In this document: positions 47,323-58,849 of the stretch, in pieces
How the letters are laid out: the number at the start of each line of letters is the position of its first letter
Numbering within the stretch: position 1 is the stretch's first letter
Origin: Polytrichum commune
Lineage: Eukaryota; Streptophyta; Polytrichopsida; Polytrichales; Polytrichaceae
Direction of reading: 5' to 3'
Length of the DNA: 60,000 nucleotides
Assembly: GCA_950295325.1 (NCBI GenBank)
Contig: OX485804.1
Coordinates: forward strand, 8,682,001 to 8,742,000
Notes under the pieces: generated by a model
The model's input: the letters and a program-made list of their open reading frames with translations, nothing else
Databases searched by the model: none
Told to the model about the DNA's origin: nothing
Position numbers and translations under genes: made by a program

Positions 47323-50300
47323 CTAGAACTTCTTCTTCATTCTACAGCTTCGTCTACTCTGTTGTTTTCCACTCGTAGACGGGTCATCTTCTTGGGCCAT
47401 TATAACCTTCATGTTCCATGCAGTCTCCTCTCTAAAACCAGCCTGAATGACAGCCACCAGCGCTTCCGAAACGATGTTCCTTGTCTGTATTGCATAGCTT
47501 CTAGTGTAATTCAGCTTAAATTCCTGCATCAAAACCACCCCTCATCAATCTTGGCCGTGAAGAACATCAACTTAAAATTAAAATTGATGTCATTCAGTGT
47601 CATCTAAACACCTAATTGTGCAGTGTCATCACTAACCTCACCCAATGAACGTGGTCTATGTCTCAGAGCTTCGATAAACTCCATGATGTTCCTCAAGACA
47701 TAAAAACCACATGCCCAACCCGAGTTTTGCTTGGGAACAGATGGTTCTATCCATCTATGGACATGTGAAGACTGTGCCTGCACACTGCCACTCCTTACGG
47801 TCCACATCTTGGCAAGCGATGTCCGAATAGACACATCGGAGTGGAGACCACACCCTGGCATGGAGTCAATATGAAAAAAAACCCCTATCCCCTAGCACAT
47901 ATACACTCCAGTGCTTACCACATGTATAGGGCACTATCAGTGTTCTTACGTCCGAACCTGGAAGTGCGGTGTACTTGACATGCAAAAAGTCTATATAGAC
48001 CTCTACACTATCTTTCTTGTTACGGACATGCGATTTAAGCAGACTAACCAAATAAGGACTGCATACATAGGTTTTTACGTCCTCAATCTGTGGATTAAGC
48101 CATGCTCTTATCCAATCCATCATATGGTTGGGTAATTCTCCATATGTTTTTGTTAAGGGCAACACATCGCCCACCCAGCTTAAACTCAAATAGTCACCGC
48201 GGTACAAAAAGTCGAAACTGTTCACCATGGTCCCACCTGCTTCTGTGCAGATCGTATTCATAAGTTGTTCCAACCTGCATTACAGAAGTGAATGGATCAA
48301 CCCCTAAACATAAATGGCAGCGAATGACACAAGTGGCAGCGAATGACATAAGTGCACAACGAATGACAACAATGAAAACACTTACCGTCCATCAGGCTTG
48401 AGAGTTGTTGTTGCCAATACATCATCCAGAGACACGTCCAAAGCAGTTGGACGCACATTTGCGATGTCATGCGTTCCAACTTCATGTTGTACAGCCTCCA
48501 AAGCAACTTCAGTATTGGTGGCTGCCCCCTCGTCACCCTTGGACTCTACACCATCTCTGTTGTTGTCGACTGACAAAGCTCTCGAGAACCACGGACCTGG
48601 TCCTTCGGAAAGTGTCCTTAGCGAGCGTGGATTCTTAGAATGCATGTTGCAAAGACTCTCGTGCTGGGACAATTCAGGTGGCGGCAAAACAATCCTGTTT
48701 GGTGAGCATTGAGTACTGTTGAATTGAGACAAAGTCAAGTCCTGAGTGCTGATTCCTTCAAGTCCTTCAAGCGACCGTTGCGATGGCATAGGGATACTAT
48801 CCAGACTATCCAAACTTATGGCGGCTTGTACTTCAGCCACGAGTCCAAATCCACTTGAAGGTAATGCAGGTAGCTCGCCTATCAAGGACCGAACATAAGC
48901 TACATCTGGTGCAATGTCATCAGTCGGCTCCTCTAGACCCAACCCACAAAACAAAAGCTGCAGTTGCATCCTTCTCAAACTGATGAGTCCTTCTTGCTCC
49001 TCCTGAACGCGCAGCTCTAAGCACCTGCTCTTTTTGTAGAGGTCGCCAACTATAGCTGAACCAATATCTACATCTTCACGGAAAATGAACGAAGAACATA
49101 GAACCTGCATGACAAGGACTTACTATTAGGGCGCAGAACATGAATTTATAAGCATTGGTTGAAGGACGCGAATGACATAGTTGAAGGACATCCAAATCAG
49201 AGTTTAAGCTGAAGTTACTAACACCAATTGCATAATATTACTTCAAAAAAACCAAGATCAAGCCATGGTTACAGAACTTAGTTGCAGAATAGAAAATATT
49301 GGCATTCAAATAGCATACATATTGCAAATGACAAGAACCTACCTCTTCGCATTTTTCCCTTTCCTGCTCGGTTGTGTCGGCCTTGTACCACATTTGTGCA
49401 AGTTGCTCCTCACGATGCATTCGCACCATATCGGCAACTGACCTGTGTGCCATCCTCCCTACGAACGCTTCAATTTTCTCCACCACAGCGACTTGATTGG
49501 AATGGTCATAGCCAAGAAGAGCAACAGTGTCCGCATGTAGTTCGCTAAAAGTATCCACTGCACCATAGATACCAGGGAATGCAAGCCAGCCCGTATGCGG
49601 TAGACCCTGCACAATCATAGATAAAGCAACAGAGTAGTCCTTCCTACGCGCAATATCAAGTTTATACTGCAAGTGCAATCCCTTGCTGGGATGAGCAAGT
49701 GGACGTTTGTAGCCTTCAAGTGTCCTAACCAAAGACAGTAAAGCTCTCAAGATATGAGGACACTCCGTCTCAAGGGACAACGGGTCAGATTTTGTATTCT
49801 CCAAGAGAACCGCAGACATCTCAACCCATTCAACCTCTGTATGCTCCCAAGGAGCGGCAGGAAAATTTGGAAGCGGCCACTTCTTAAAAATCTGAAAAAG
49901 AGGGGACCAATGCCACTTCTCTGCCTCGCGTCGCTGTCTCTCAGCCATATCAAATTTCAATAGCTCGGCATCGACGTGCTTCTTGCGCAGTTCGTCCACG
50001 GTAAGAACAGCGGATGCAATTTGGCCCTCGTACGCTGTGTACGCAATGCGGTAATGCAAGTAGTCCTTAAGGTTTTTTAGTTCCTCGTACCTTTGGACAT
50101 CGGAATTACACTTGAAACAACGGACCTGCGATTTGATGGTGTCCCGAAGAGCATTGTGTTCTTCAGCCGTGCGCGTAATCTGCCGAGAAGACATTAGCAC
50201 CATATGTCAATGATAATAGCTAAAATGTACTTCAATGAAATATGAATTCACTTGAGTTCCAAGGCATGTTATGCATAAAGTCCACTCTGAAGTACATAAA

Positions 50301-51847
50301 AACAAATGAAGAACAACGAATAAGGAGGTGAAGGACATACTGTTGAGTTGCCATAAAGGTACCATTGGCCAAAGGCATTTCCAATATGCTGGCCAATCGT
50401 ACCGTCCTCCAATTGCGCATGCAAGTATTGCATGCATGCATCAGGGTCCTTTAGAAGCTCCTTAGGTGCCCACTGATCATCTGTCTCTGCAATTAGGATG
50501 TATAATCCATTGTCCTCCACATGAGGTGGAGGACATGGAATTACATCGGCTGGACGAAAAAGGTGAGCGGCCTCGGCCCATGCCAAGCGTTCAATATCCT
50601 GCCTGGTAATCGGCGGTGCCCGAAGAACTTCAACATCAGCAGAATGTCTTACAATCCTAAATTCGACATCGGATGAATCTGGAGCAGTGTTTGCAGTGGG
50701 GGAGAGTGACTCGCTAGGAGAACTCACCCGGGGATGGTGTTCTTCAAATGACACTCGCGAGTTGCTACCGTTCTTACATTTCTTGGGTGCAGGGACTTCA
50801 TGTTTGTCGAGTGGAAGGGCGGTGTGCGTACGTGGAGGCGGAGGACGTTGATCAACGGTCGGGGATGCAAGGTTGCGCTTCTTCGAAGGCCGCACCGGTT
50901 GGAGGCGCGATTTGTGTGGCGGTGAAGTCTCAGCTGCTGAAACTGCATCACCACACTCCGTTGAGGCTGCCTCTCCATCGAGGTTGAAAGGATGCGGCCG
51001 CCTGGATGGAGGTGGAGCGGTGGACACCCGAGGTGAGCCGCGTTTTCCATATTTGGTACCAATCCTCTGTTTCTCGCCTTGTTCTCTCTTGTCCCAAGTC
51101 GGATACATCTTCAATGCCGTCGTGCCTTTGTACACGTTACAAAGCTTGAACATCCTGTGGTAAGAAGTAGTATTCTTATCTTTGTGAGACTCTTTACAAT
51201 GGATGCAGGAGAATCTATACCTGTTGTTTGGCATCTTCTCCTTTGAACGGGCTGTCCAATAACATTCAAGTACGAGTTGCTCATACTCTTCCTCCAAATA
51301 AAGAGCGACGCATTGTTTCCGGTTATGCGTCATAGTGCTTCGGAAGATGCGCGACTTCCTATCCTCTCCACCACGCAGCTGCAAAAAACATGACTCCTGT
51401 CATTATTTGGAGCTGTAGGACATGGAAATACACATGTATGCATTGCAGGACATGAAATTAACCCTAAACCCAAAAGCAGGACACCACTATTTGAAGGACA
51501 TGGTTGGTAATCAAGAAGCAATTGAAGGACTTGGAAATCAACAGGAAAACATTGAAGGACATGAAATGAATCATCATCTTAAACCCTAAACAACTATACA
51601 ATGAAGGACATGGGCCCTAAACCAAGAAACACTTCTATAACTAAATAACATGATTATAAACTTGAACACAATGCCTTACCTTGTCTTGCCACCCTGGAGT
51701 ACCATTGATGCAGGTGTCCACAAAAGTGTCTCTTCCCAGCCACTTGATCATGTCATCGTCCTCCAAGGCATGAAAGCCTAAACCCAGCGCTTCAGGAACA
51801 AGTGTTGCAGTCGTCCATGAAACCTCAGCAACGCCTTTGGATGTCAT
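47323..51847 (-). pseudogene. Ulp1/SENP-type (C48) cysteine protease gene of the MULE, six exons, one frameshift
   Basis: Minus-strand exons are 51847-51680, 51378-50341, 50179-49343, 49104-48386, 48274-47637 and 47523-47323. All introns are GT..AG, and phases agree except for a one-base excess in exon 5 at an A8 run (47874-47881). That excess stops the frame right after the catalytic His. Discounting it, the product would be about 1,199 aa. The C-terminal third is a Ulp1 deSUMOylase-type domain: His1042 (GKHWSVYVL), Asp1057 (IDSMPG), Gln1103 and Cys1109 (QNSGWACGFYVL). All catalytic residues are present. The N-terminal two thirds are unrecognised; exon 2 has a Cys/His cluster (CIHCKESHKDKNTTSYH). 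The extra base may be a real mutation or a homopolymer read error. Such proteases cleave SUMO-like tags. Why MULEs carry them is unsettled. Confidence 0.85.
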
Positions 51848-54598
51848 ATTGCAAGGAATCTGCACCAAAACCGGAAGGCTGAAGGACACAAGTCAGGGGA
51901 CAGAAGTCAATACTTGAGAATGGCATCAGACTATGGACTGCAAGTCTTCTACAAGCACATGATCACAATCACCTAGTTCACAATCAGCACATTCAAAGGT
52001 ACACAAAAGAAGAGTAATTGGAGCTTGCCTGTGTATTTGTAGCCTCTGGACTTTGAATGGTCTCAAGAGGCTGGAAGGTCGATGTAACAAGGAAAAGGAA
52101 CGGCAAATCTATGATTGAGCGGTCACAACACAGAGAATGCAGCTGGAGGATGAGGAAGGAAGAAGAAGATCCAACAATTCGGTTCGGACAGTCTTGCCTA
52201 TATATCTATTTCATATTCCACAGACCATCTGCACAACCGTACACCACTATCTGCACATCAACAAACTTGCACTATTGTTTCACGGGTTTGGGATAACTCA
52301 TGATGAACTTGAAAATCTTTCCTCAGTAGCCACCTGGCGATGACACTCTCACAAACTTGGCCACATGAAACAGGCGGACAATTCAATTCATGCTCTGGCA
52401 ATGACACTTGTTCAAACTTAGCCACGGGAAGCTCCCAGACATTTCGAATCATACTTTAACCCCAACCGAAACAGACAATCAAACACATTAGCTCACACAA
52501 CCCCTGAACATTTTTATTCTTCTCTCAAATACCTGGAACATGGAAGAATGATGATGATGATGATGATGTTCCAGACTCTCGCAGAAAGCATGTGCACAAG
52601 CTTCTAACTTCCGTGTTGAGTGTGCCCAACCCCCAAGACGCTCTGAAGTTACCTACAAAATTCTCTCAACCTACCTACCTACCTACACCCTTTTTACTCG
52701 TCTGATGGAACAATCCGTCAATCTGATGGAGTCAGTCAGACCTGCAGAAGGCTTGGCATGAACAAACGTGTAACCCAGTGCATTAAATACCTCAACCAAA
52801 GTGTCTTTAGATTAAGCTACTACTCCCACACATGGTAAAACGACAGAAGATTAAGCAGGGAAGACAGGGAAAGAGGTAGGTCTAGTGCATTCTCATGTTT
52901 CCAATGCAAATGCTCCAGTTCGTTTCATTCCTCAAACTACGTGAGGTTGATAAATCAAGCAATTCAATCAATCTGACAGCACTCGAGCGAGGATTCCACT
53001 TGTGATCCTATGACATCTCGAAGACTCTCGAACGTCCCTTGACAATTCTCGTCGCCTGCCTACCTGCCTTCATTTGGGGTTGAGGGGCACGCACACAAAC
53101 AAACAATCTCTCTATACATGATGCCCACAGGAACTCCACTCACTAGACTCCCCACTCGGTGATCAAAGAGCTCTTAAAATCTTCCGATTCAGGGTTCATC
53201 AGCTCTCTTCGCTCTTCACTCACCTTTGTGCTCATTCACTTATCTAAAGTTCCTTCCTGCTATCAAATGATAAGTCCCTGCTCTGGAGCCTCCCTTGAGT
53301 AACATGTCTTCCTTGACACATTCAGCTCACCCACCACCTCGGTTAGCTTCAAGCGGTGGCATTAAAATCTCTCCGGAACCTACCTGCCGCTGAACCTGAT
53401 TCAAGCGGTGGGGATGCAAACCCACCGAATGGAACTGAAGCGGTTGGAAACCACGGATTCCCTAGGGTTACTGTAACTTTCGGCAACAACAGGCTGCAAT
53501 TCAGGCAAAATCACATAATTTACAACCTCTCAACCAATCTCCAGCAACACCGGAATAATATTAAGCTCTTCATGCAAGTCTACCACTCTAGAAACATAGA
53601 TTGCCACATGCTGCCAGAAAAGGAGTACCCGCAGATGTTCCTCAAACATCCATATGCACGTCCTCTAATGAACTCTCCCATGGTTACTGCAACTTTCAGC
53701 TACAAGAGGGGGACTAACAGGCTGCAATGGTGCTTACAATCCAATGGAAGACACCCAAACCAGAACTCAAGGAACTTGCGGCCATCACATAGAGGTTCAC
53801 CTGACTCCACTGACTCCCTCCCTCGTCCTCTCGTGCGCCGCGTCAACCGAGAGAGTGCTTAGAAGCTGCGGCCGAATCCCTGCCTCCCAACACGAAAGCA
53901 CCCAAACCCTGGAAAAAAAAAACAATACAGATCTCAGGCAGGCCGCTCCTCTCCTCCCCCCTCGACTCTCCCTCTTCCCGCTGTCTCTCCGCCCTCCGAA
54001 GGAACACCTGGAAGCCGGACAAAGCCTCGAGCAAGTCTGTAGTAGGTCCCTGTCTCGGCAGAAACTCAAACAGCGAAACTCAAACAGCGAAACAGAGTAA
54101 AAGCAAATTAGGGTAAACGCACACAAACACTCTCAACTGCCCAAAATGTGTAGGAAATCCAAGATGCGACTCCACATCACAGAGTATTAGCAAGACGATT
54201 GTGCACTGAAGCATCAAAGTTGTTTCATTGAACCTGAACCGCATTCATTGAAGTCGAAATCCAAGCATAATCATACCCTAGCTGTTGATGTGTGACTGCT
54301 CAATGAAATCCTTCGCCGCGAAGTCCAATCGCAATGACAACACCAAATCTGTCCTCATCGCCGTCATCACCACAAGGATCTGCACAATCATTTCGATTCG
54401 TGCAGTACACTCAAGAGAACAGACAACCCTGAAAGACGTGACAGTACATGAGCTTGAGTGTACACCTGAAAAGAAAACCCTCGAAGAACCTCCTGAACGA
54501 GGGTCGGAGCCCCAGGTTCTTCATCCACGATCCACCTGCCGAACCGGTCACTTTACCGGTCGCGCCGGTTATCTCGGGCAGCTCCATCCGGGCTGACC
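51848..54598. other. right arm of the MULE, no certain gene
   Basis: This must hold the promoter and 5' leader of the Ulp1-domain gene; an acceptor-like TTTTGGTGCAG at about 51861 suggests a leader intron. There is a GAT microsatellite at about 52548-52569 and CTAC repeats at 52672-52686. An open plus-strand frame at 53356-53862 has two similar internal segments (ACTGTAACTTTCGGC, ACTGCAACTTTCAGC) but no known domain, and I do not call it a gene. Confidence 0.5.
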
Positions 54599-54653
54599 CT
54601 GACATGTCAGGTACCCCCTACAAAAGCTCGTAGGGGGTACCATATCGTCTGCC
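54599..54653 (-). repeat. right 55-bp terminal inverted repeat of the MULE
   Basis: Read inward from 54653 it starts GGCAGACGATATGG. Its internal palindrome is perfect for 12 bp per arm (GGTACCCCCTAC, loop GAGCTTTT, GTAGGGGGTACC) and is followed by the 12-bp palindrome CTGACATGTCAG. It differs from the left repeat at four positions. Confidence 0.93.
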
Positions 54654-55020
54654 GGGGGGGGGGTTCAAAAAATGCATGTGAACTCCTCCCGGGTAGGCAT
54701 GTTTGCGATAGCCACTTAAAGCTCTGGCATCTGAGCTCCAATGCGGCGACACCTGGCCACCGGCTTATTTTGATACTATGTTCGGGGAAAACCGACGGCT
54801 AGTTCATTATCAGCCGATGGATTTCCCCTCATGGCCGGTCCAAATTTCCAACCATCGGATGGCAATCCGACTGTAATTTCAATCCTCTGGCAGTTAGCCA
54901 ATGGACCAGAAAATGTCATGGAAATGTAGCCGATTCTTCTTGTGAGTAACTGGATTTCAGCCGGAAGCATCCAGAGCACTATTTGTCTGGGGCATCTGAT
55001 GATGCACTTGAGGAAGTACC
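54654..55020. other. right flank of the MULE
   Basis: After the G10 run, a moderately GC-rich stretch follows with repeated CCGAC/CCGATGG words. No gene is seen. Confidence 0.4.
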
Positions 55021-55024
55021 CTAA

Positions 55025-56229
55025 GGGGTGGTTTACACTATGGACCATGAAGTCGTCCCACGTAAGAGGCCTATTTTGCGTGGGATGACTTCATGGGATG
55101 ACTTCCATGGTCCGAGTTACTAAAATATTAGTTTTCATGGTTCAAGGGCCCTTCACTAGGTGTAAACCGAATGTGGACCATGAAGAATGACCATGCGGCA
55201 AGAAGTGGATGTGCTGAGTTTTTTAATATAAGCCCAAAAAGGGCAGTTTTGGGGAAAAATGAAGTTTGACCATTTTGTTGACTTCAATTTGCCTTCACTT
55301 GCCTACACATGCCTTCACTTATCTTGTCAATTAGTTTTTTCTTCTTTTTGCCTTAAAGTTTGATCATTCTCTTGTCATCTCTTAGGCTTCAACTATCTTC
55401 ACTTCTTGTTAAATGTGTCGAAGATGTGGCTTGCAAATCTTCTCACAACAATTTTTACAAAAAGAAAATGAGCGATTCAATTGTACATGTGACATGTACC
55501 TTGTGTTTCACTACACTAAATAGGATATTTAGTGTTTGATTATATCTAATGTTGTTACCACCCAACCTTGCTCAACACTAAATTTCAATTCTTTGATAAT
55601 TAATGTTAGAAGATTTCCCATTGCGCTTCTTTTGACCACCCTGATCTACAATCACTAAACGACTATGTATTTTTCTTTATTCTTTTGCAACTGTAGTTTT
55701 TAAACATTTTGGGGCGTGTAATATACCGTTGGAAAGGTATTTTCAAGACCTTTCCAACGGTATATTACACGCCTCCAAATTCCAAACATTGCAGCTGGTA
55801 GAACAAAAAAACAAATCTGCACTTGAATTCTTGAGTTCTAGATGTCCCGCGTTGTTTGATGAAACACGTGTAAGCGGGTTTAAAGGGTAGGGCAAGATAG
55901 TGTTGGTATGTCTCATGGGCTATAATATAATTAAGGCACATAAAAGGTAGATTCATTAAAACATTCTTGAAATGGCTTTTCTCTGACATGGGCCCTTGCC
56001 TTTTCCTACCAGACCACCTCTCTTGCCGCTCTCAACGCAAAACCCGTTGGACCATGTCAGTGCATTTATTTGGCCTTAAAATTTATATTTTGGGGACCTC
56101 AACCTCCATGGTCCCCCTGCCATTTTTTCCTTAGTGTAAACCGAAGTTGTCCCGGGACAACTTCAAGAGCCAATCAGCTGCCTTGCAGAGCCCTGGTCCA
56201 ACTTCATGGTCCATAGTGTAAACCGCCCC
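55025..56229. mobile_element. 1.2-kb Tourist/Harbinger-like element with TAA duplication
   Basis: The ends are GGGGTGGTTTACACTATGGA and, reverse-complemented from the right, GGGGCGGTTTACACTATGGA, continuing to GAAGT (about 29 bp with one mismatch). TAA stands at both flanks (55022-55024 and 56230-56232). The interior has a second pair of related sequences (TAGGTGTAAACCGA near 55158 and TAGTGTAAACCGA near 56133) and a nested foldback at 55640-55800. No transposase gene is present. Confidence 0.88.
55640..55800. repeat. nested foldback related to the CACTA-type MITE
   Basis: GTGTAATATACCGTTGGAAA (55716) and its complement TTTCCAACGGTATATTACAC (55752) form a near-perfect hairpin. The flanks TTTTGACCACCCTGATCTAC and TTTTGCAACTG match the interior of the repeats at 2824-3322 and 4254-4533. 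Confidence 0.75.
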
Positions 56230-56234
56230 TAAAC

Positions 56235-57050
56235 CTTAAACTTTTTGAATTGTGCAACCTTTCCATGACCAAATCCAATTGCTTCTATGAAGAATTGAGG
56301 GACCCTTGGCCTTCAAGCGGTGAAGGCATTGCTAGGTTCATTTCCTGCCAAGGATATTAACTCTTCAAATTTAAAGTTTTGAACATGCCTTTCTTTTCAC
56401 TTATTCAAGATTTTGTACTAAGAAATGATTTCTAATAACTTTTCATACATTTTTTGAACAATTAGTGCCGATATGAATTCCATTTAATCGGATATTGGCC
56501 AATGAAAATATGAAAATATAGGCAATTGGCCGATCAATTTTACAGAAGACCGGCTCTTGCCGATGTAAATTGGAAAAAATCCGACCCTTCGTAGCAACTA
56601 CCGGCAATTAGCCACTAAGGCTTCAAAAACTTCCCGAACTCTATTTTGATACACCACGAAGTCTATTGATGGTCCATTGATTCCACCCAAGTCTCCTTAC
56701 CCTTATGATCACGTGTTTAAACAATAACCATCATTTGATTAGTGTTATGTTTTTGCGAGATCAAATGTGTCATATTAAAGAGGGAGAACAACATTTTAGA
56801 TAAGTTTTTTTGAAAAAGAAGATAGACCTAGTATGTCATATATTCCGTACTGAGTTATTAGATGCTTTGAGTTTACTTAGTCCACGAAATCGTGTGTAGC
56901 TGTAGAGCAATTCATGTGGGACATCTCCAACAATTCTCCTTGCTTGCCATCTAAGCTTACTACATTGACCTTCTATAAATAGACCCAACATAGCCCCACA
57001 TGCTTCTACAAAGTTCCCACCTTTCTTTATGGAAATTGAGGTGGAGGAAA
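56235..57050. other. no gene seen
   Basis: AT-rich spacer. GGCAATTGGCCGAT-like words recur around 56495-56600 but do not form a regular array. Confidence 0.4.
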
Positions 57051-57053
57051 TAA

Positions 57054-57541
57054 TATGGTGTTCATGGTATTTAGTGTCACATGCTTAATAGTGTCATTTA
57101 TCCTATTTTTTAGATGTATGCTAGGTTACACTAATGACCAACAACTTCACCATTGGTGTCACCATATCACACTTGGTGTTCAAGAGCACTTGCTAATATC
57201 TTGGCACGAGTATGCTCAATAATGATTTAAGGTGCATGTGTATGTTACACAATGGTCTACAAGTTAACTAAAGTGTACACAAATGACACTTGGCATTAGT
57301 ATGCTCAATGCTATTCTCCACTTGCATACTCAAATCCAAAACTATCATCTCAAGTATCCCAACGTGTTACGCTAAATATCATAATGTGGGAAACAAATCA
57401 TTTTAAAATTTCACTTACAATACGTTAATGAATAGAATTGTATTGACAATCTACAGACATGATACTTTGAAACCTCTAGGCATCCAGTTTAGGCCCTTTG
57501 CAAACAATGTACGCATCACTAAATACCATAAACGGTGTAGT
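57054..57541. mobile_element. ~490-bp TIR element, family B, copy 2
   Basis: The ends are TTCATGGTATTTAGTGTCAC (left) and CACTAAATACCATAAACGG (right), inverted copies of each other. The interior matches the copy at 36955-37439 in reverse orientation. It is non-coding. Confidence 0.72.
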
Positions 57542-57919
57542 CTTTTCTAGTCGGGAATGAGGTCAAAATATGGTCCCAACCAGTGAGCATTTGTGCCTAG
57601 TTCAATGCAACAAAATTGTAACATCTTTGAGAAAATTAAGGTTTCACAATCCAATACACCTTTTCAAAAGATGAAAGTTGTAGGTAAATTTTCATGCGAG
57701 ATCTTTAGACACTCAAAATTCCTTGAGTGTCATAATTCATGTTAAATGATGAAAACCAAAAACCTCACTAGAAATGCATATAAAAACATAATAGTTTGAA
57801 TTTTTTATATATAACATCCCAATCATCATTATGTATGCCACATAAATTAATTATTCACTCATTTTACACATTAATGCTTTTGTCCGCAAAATACCAATTT
57901 CTTCATGTAGCATCCATTA

Positions 57920-58592
57920 AGGTAGAGGGTGCTAAAACCAACACCCCACCTAGAGTCAACATCTATAAACACTTCCTAATTGCGAACATTATATTACCTT
58001 CAACCGTTCCATGTGGTGCAGGAGTGCCCATGCTCATGTAGTGACAGTTTTAGGTGCCATTAGTGGTGCCACCCCACACCGCCCTCCAATACCTTCATGT
58101 AGGGTAGGTAACGGGCTCCACTCTAACTCGGGTTGGTTCAAGGTGGTGGGTTTGGGGTGGCTTGTCAATGCTTATTCTAGCTATTCTATTCACAAAGCCA
58201 AGGAGCTAGGCCCACAAAGCACAAAGGGGGTCAATACCTGGGATGCAAGCTGACGCTTTTGTAACCGAACTAGGTGGGATCATGAAGGATGCAAGAAGAT
58301 CCTATGTGCACCTTTACTAGTTGGGCTTTGGTCTAGCTTGAGTCTAGTACCCAACTATGTTGTGATGATTCAAGGCAATGATGGAGGGGGTCCTCATCAT
58401 ATGCAAGGTCGTCATACATAAGGTCTAGTGATTAGTTTAAGGAAGCTAGTGATTTTGACTTTGAACATTCATCAAATATTCAATCAAGACTAAAATCGTA
58501 TTACTTTCTTTATGCCTATGTTTAGCCCAAAGGCTAATATACATATATAAACGTGCAATAGTTTAAAGAGTTGGTTAAAGCATCCTCCACCT
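57920..58592 (-). mobile_element. TA-flanked MITE, family A, copy 3
   Basis: The ends are AGGTAGAGGGTGCTAAAACC and, reverse-complemented from the right, AGGTGGAGGATGCTTTAACC. TA stands at both flanks (57918-57919 and 58593-58594). It is inverted relative to copy 2 and shares most of that copy's interior. Confidence 0.88.
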
Positions 58593-58849
58593 TAGTCATC
58601 GATGACTAACATGCCTTAGCACTACATAGCGAGTCTACATATTTAACAATTAAGTCACAAGTGACCAAGAAAAACCTCATTTCCTTTTGTAATTTTGGGT
58701 CAAATCTTAGGTACCTACTAAACCCCGATGAATCTAAAATCATAATGATGTGTTGTGACATACCCATATTAAAAAATGCAATATTTGATTATGCAAGAAC
58801 GAAAGACTACCCATATTTTGTTGTACTTAGCATGTGAGCAAACGATGTT

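Larger units (their letters stand above)
42660..54653 (+). mobile_element. 12-kb Mutator-like element carrying transposase and Ulp1 protease genes
   Basis: The ends are inverted repeats of 55 bp with four mismatches: 42660-42714 and the complement of 54599-54653. Both begin GGCAGAC and contain GGTACCCCCTAC. Immediately outside are G runs (42651-42659 and 54654-54663), read as a 9-bp target duplication made entirely of G, the length usual for Mutator-like elements. Inside are two convergent split genes, the transposase (43309-46676, plus) and a Ulp1-domain gene (51847-47323, minus), plus a 2.7-kb right arm without a clear gene. Near-identical ends, an undamaged transposase and an intact duplication suggest recent, possibly current, mobility. 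Plant MULEs carrying Ulp1-like genes are known (Kaonashi type); I infer this is a related autonomous form. Confidence 0.93.

Noticed and set aside
53356-53862. 168-codon open frame in the right arm of the MULE
   Set aside because: No domain, no splice partners, and an internal repeat; length alone does not support a gene.
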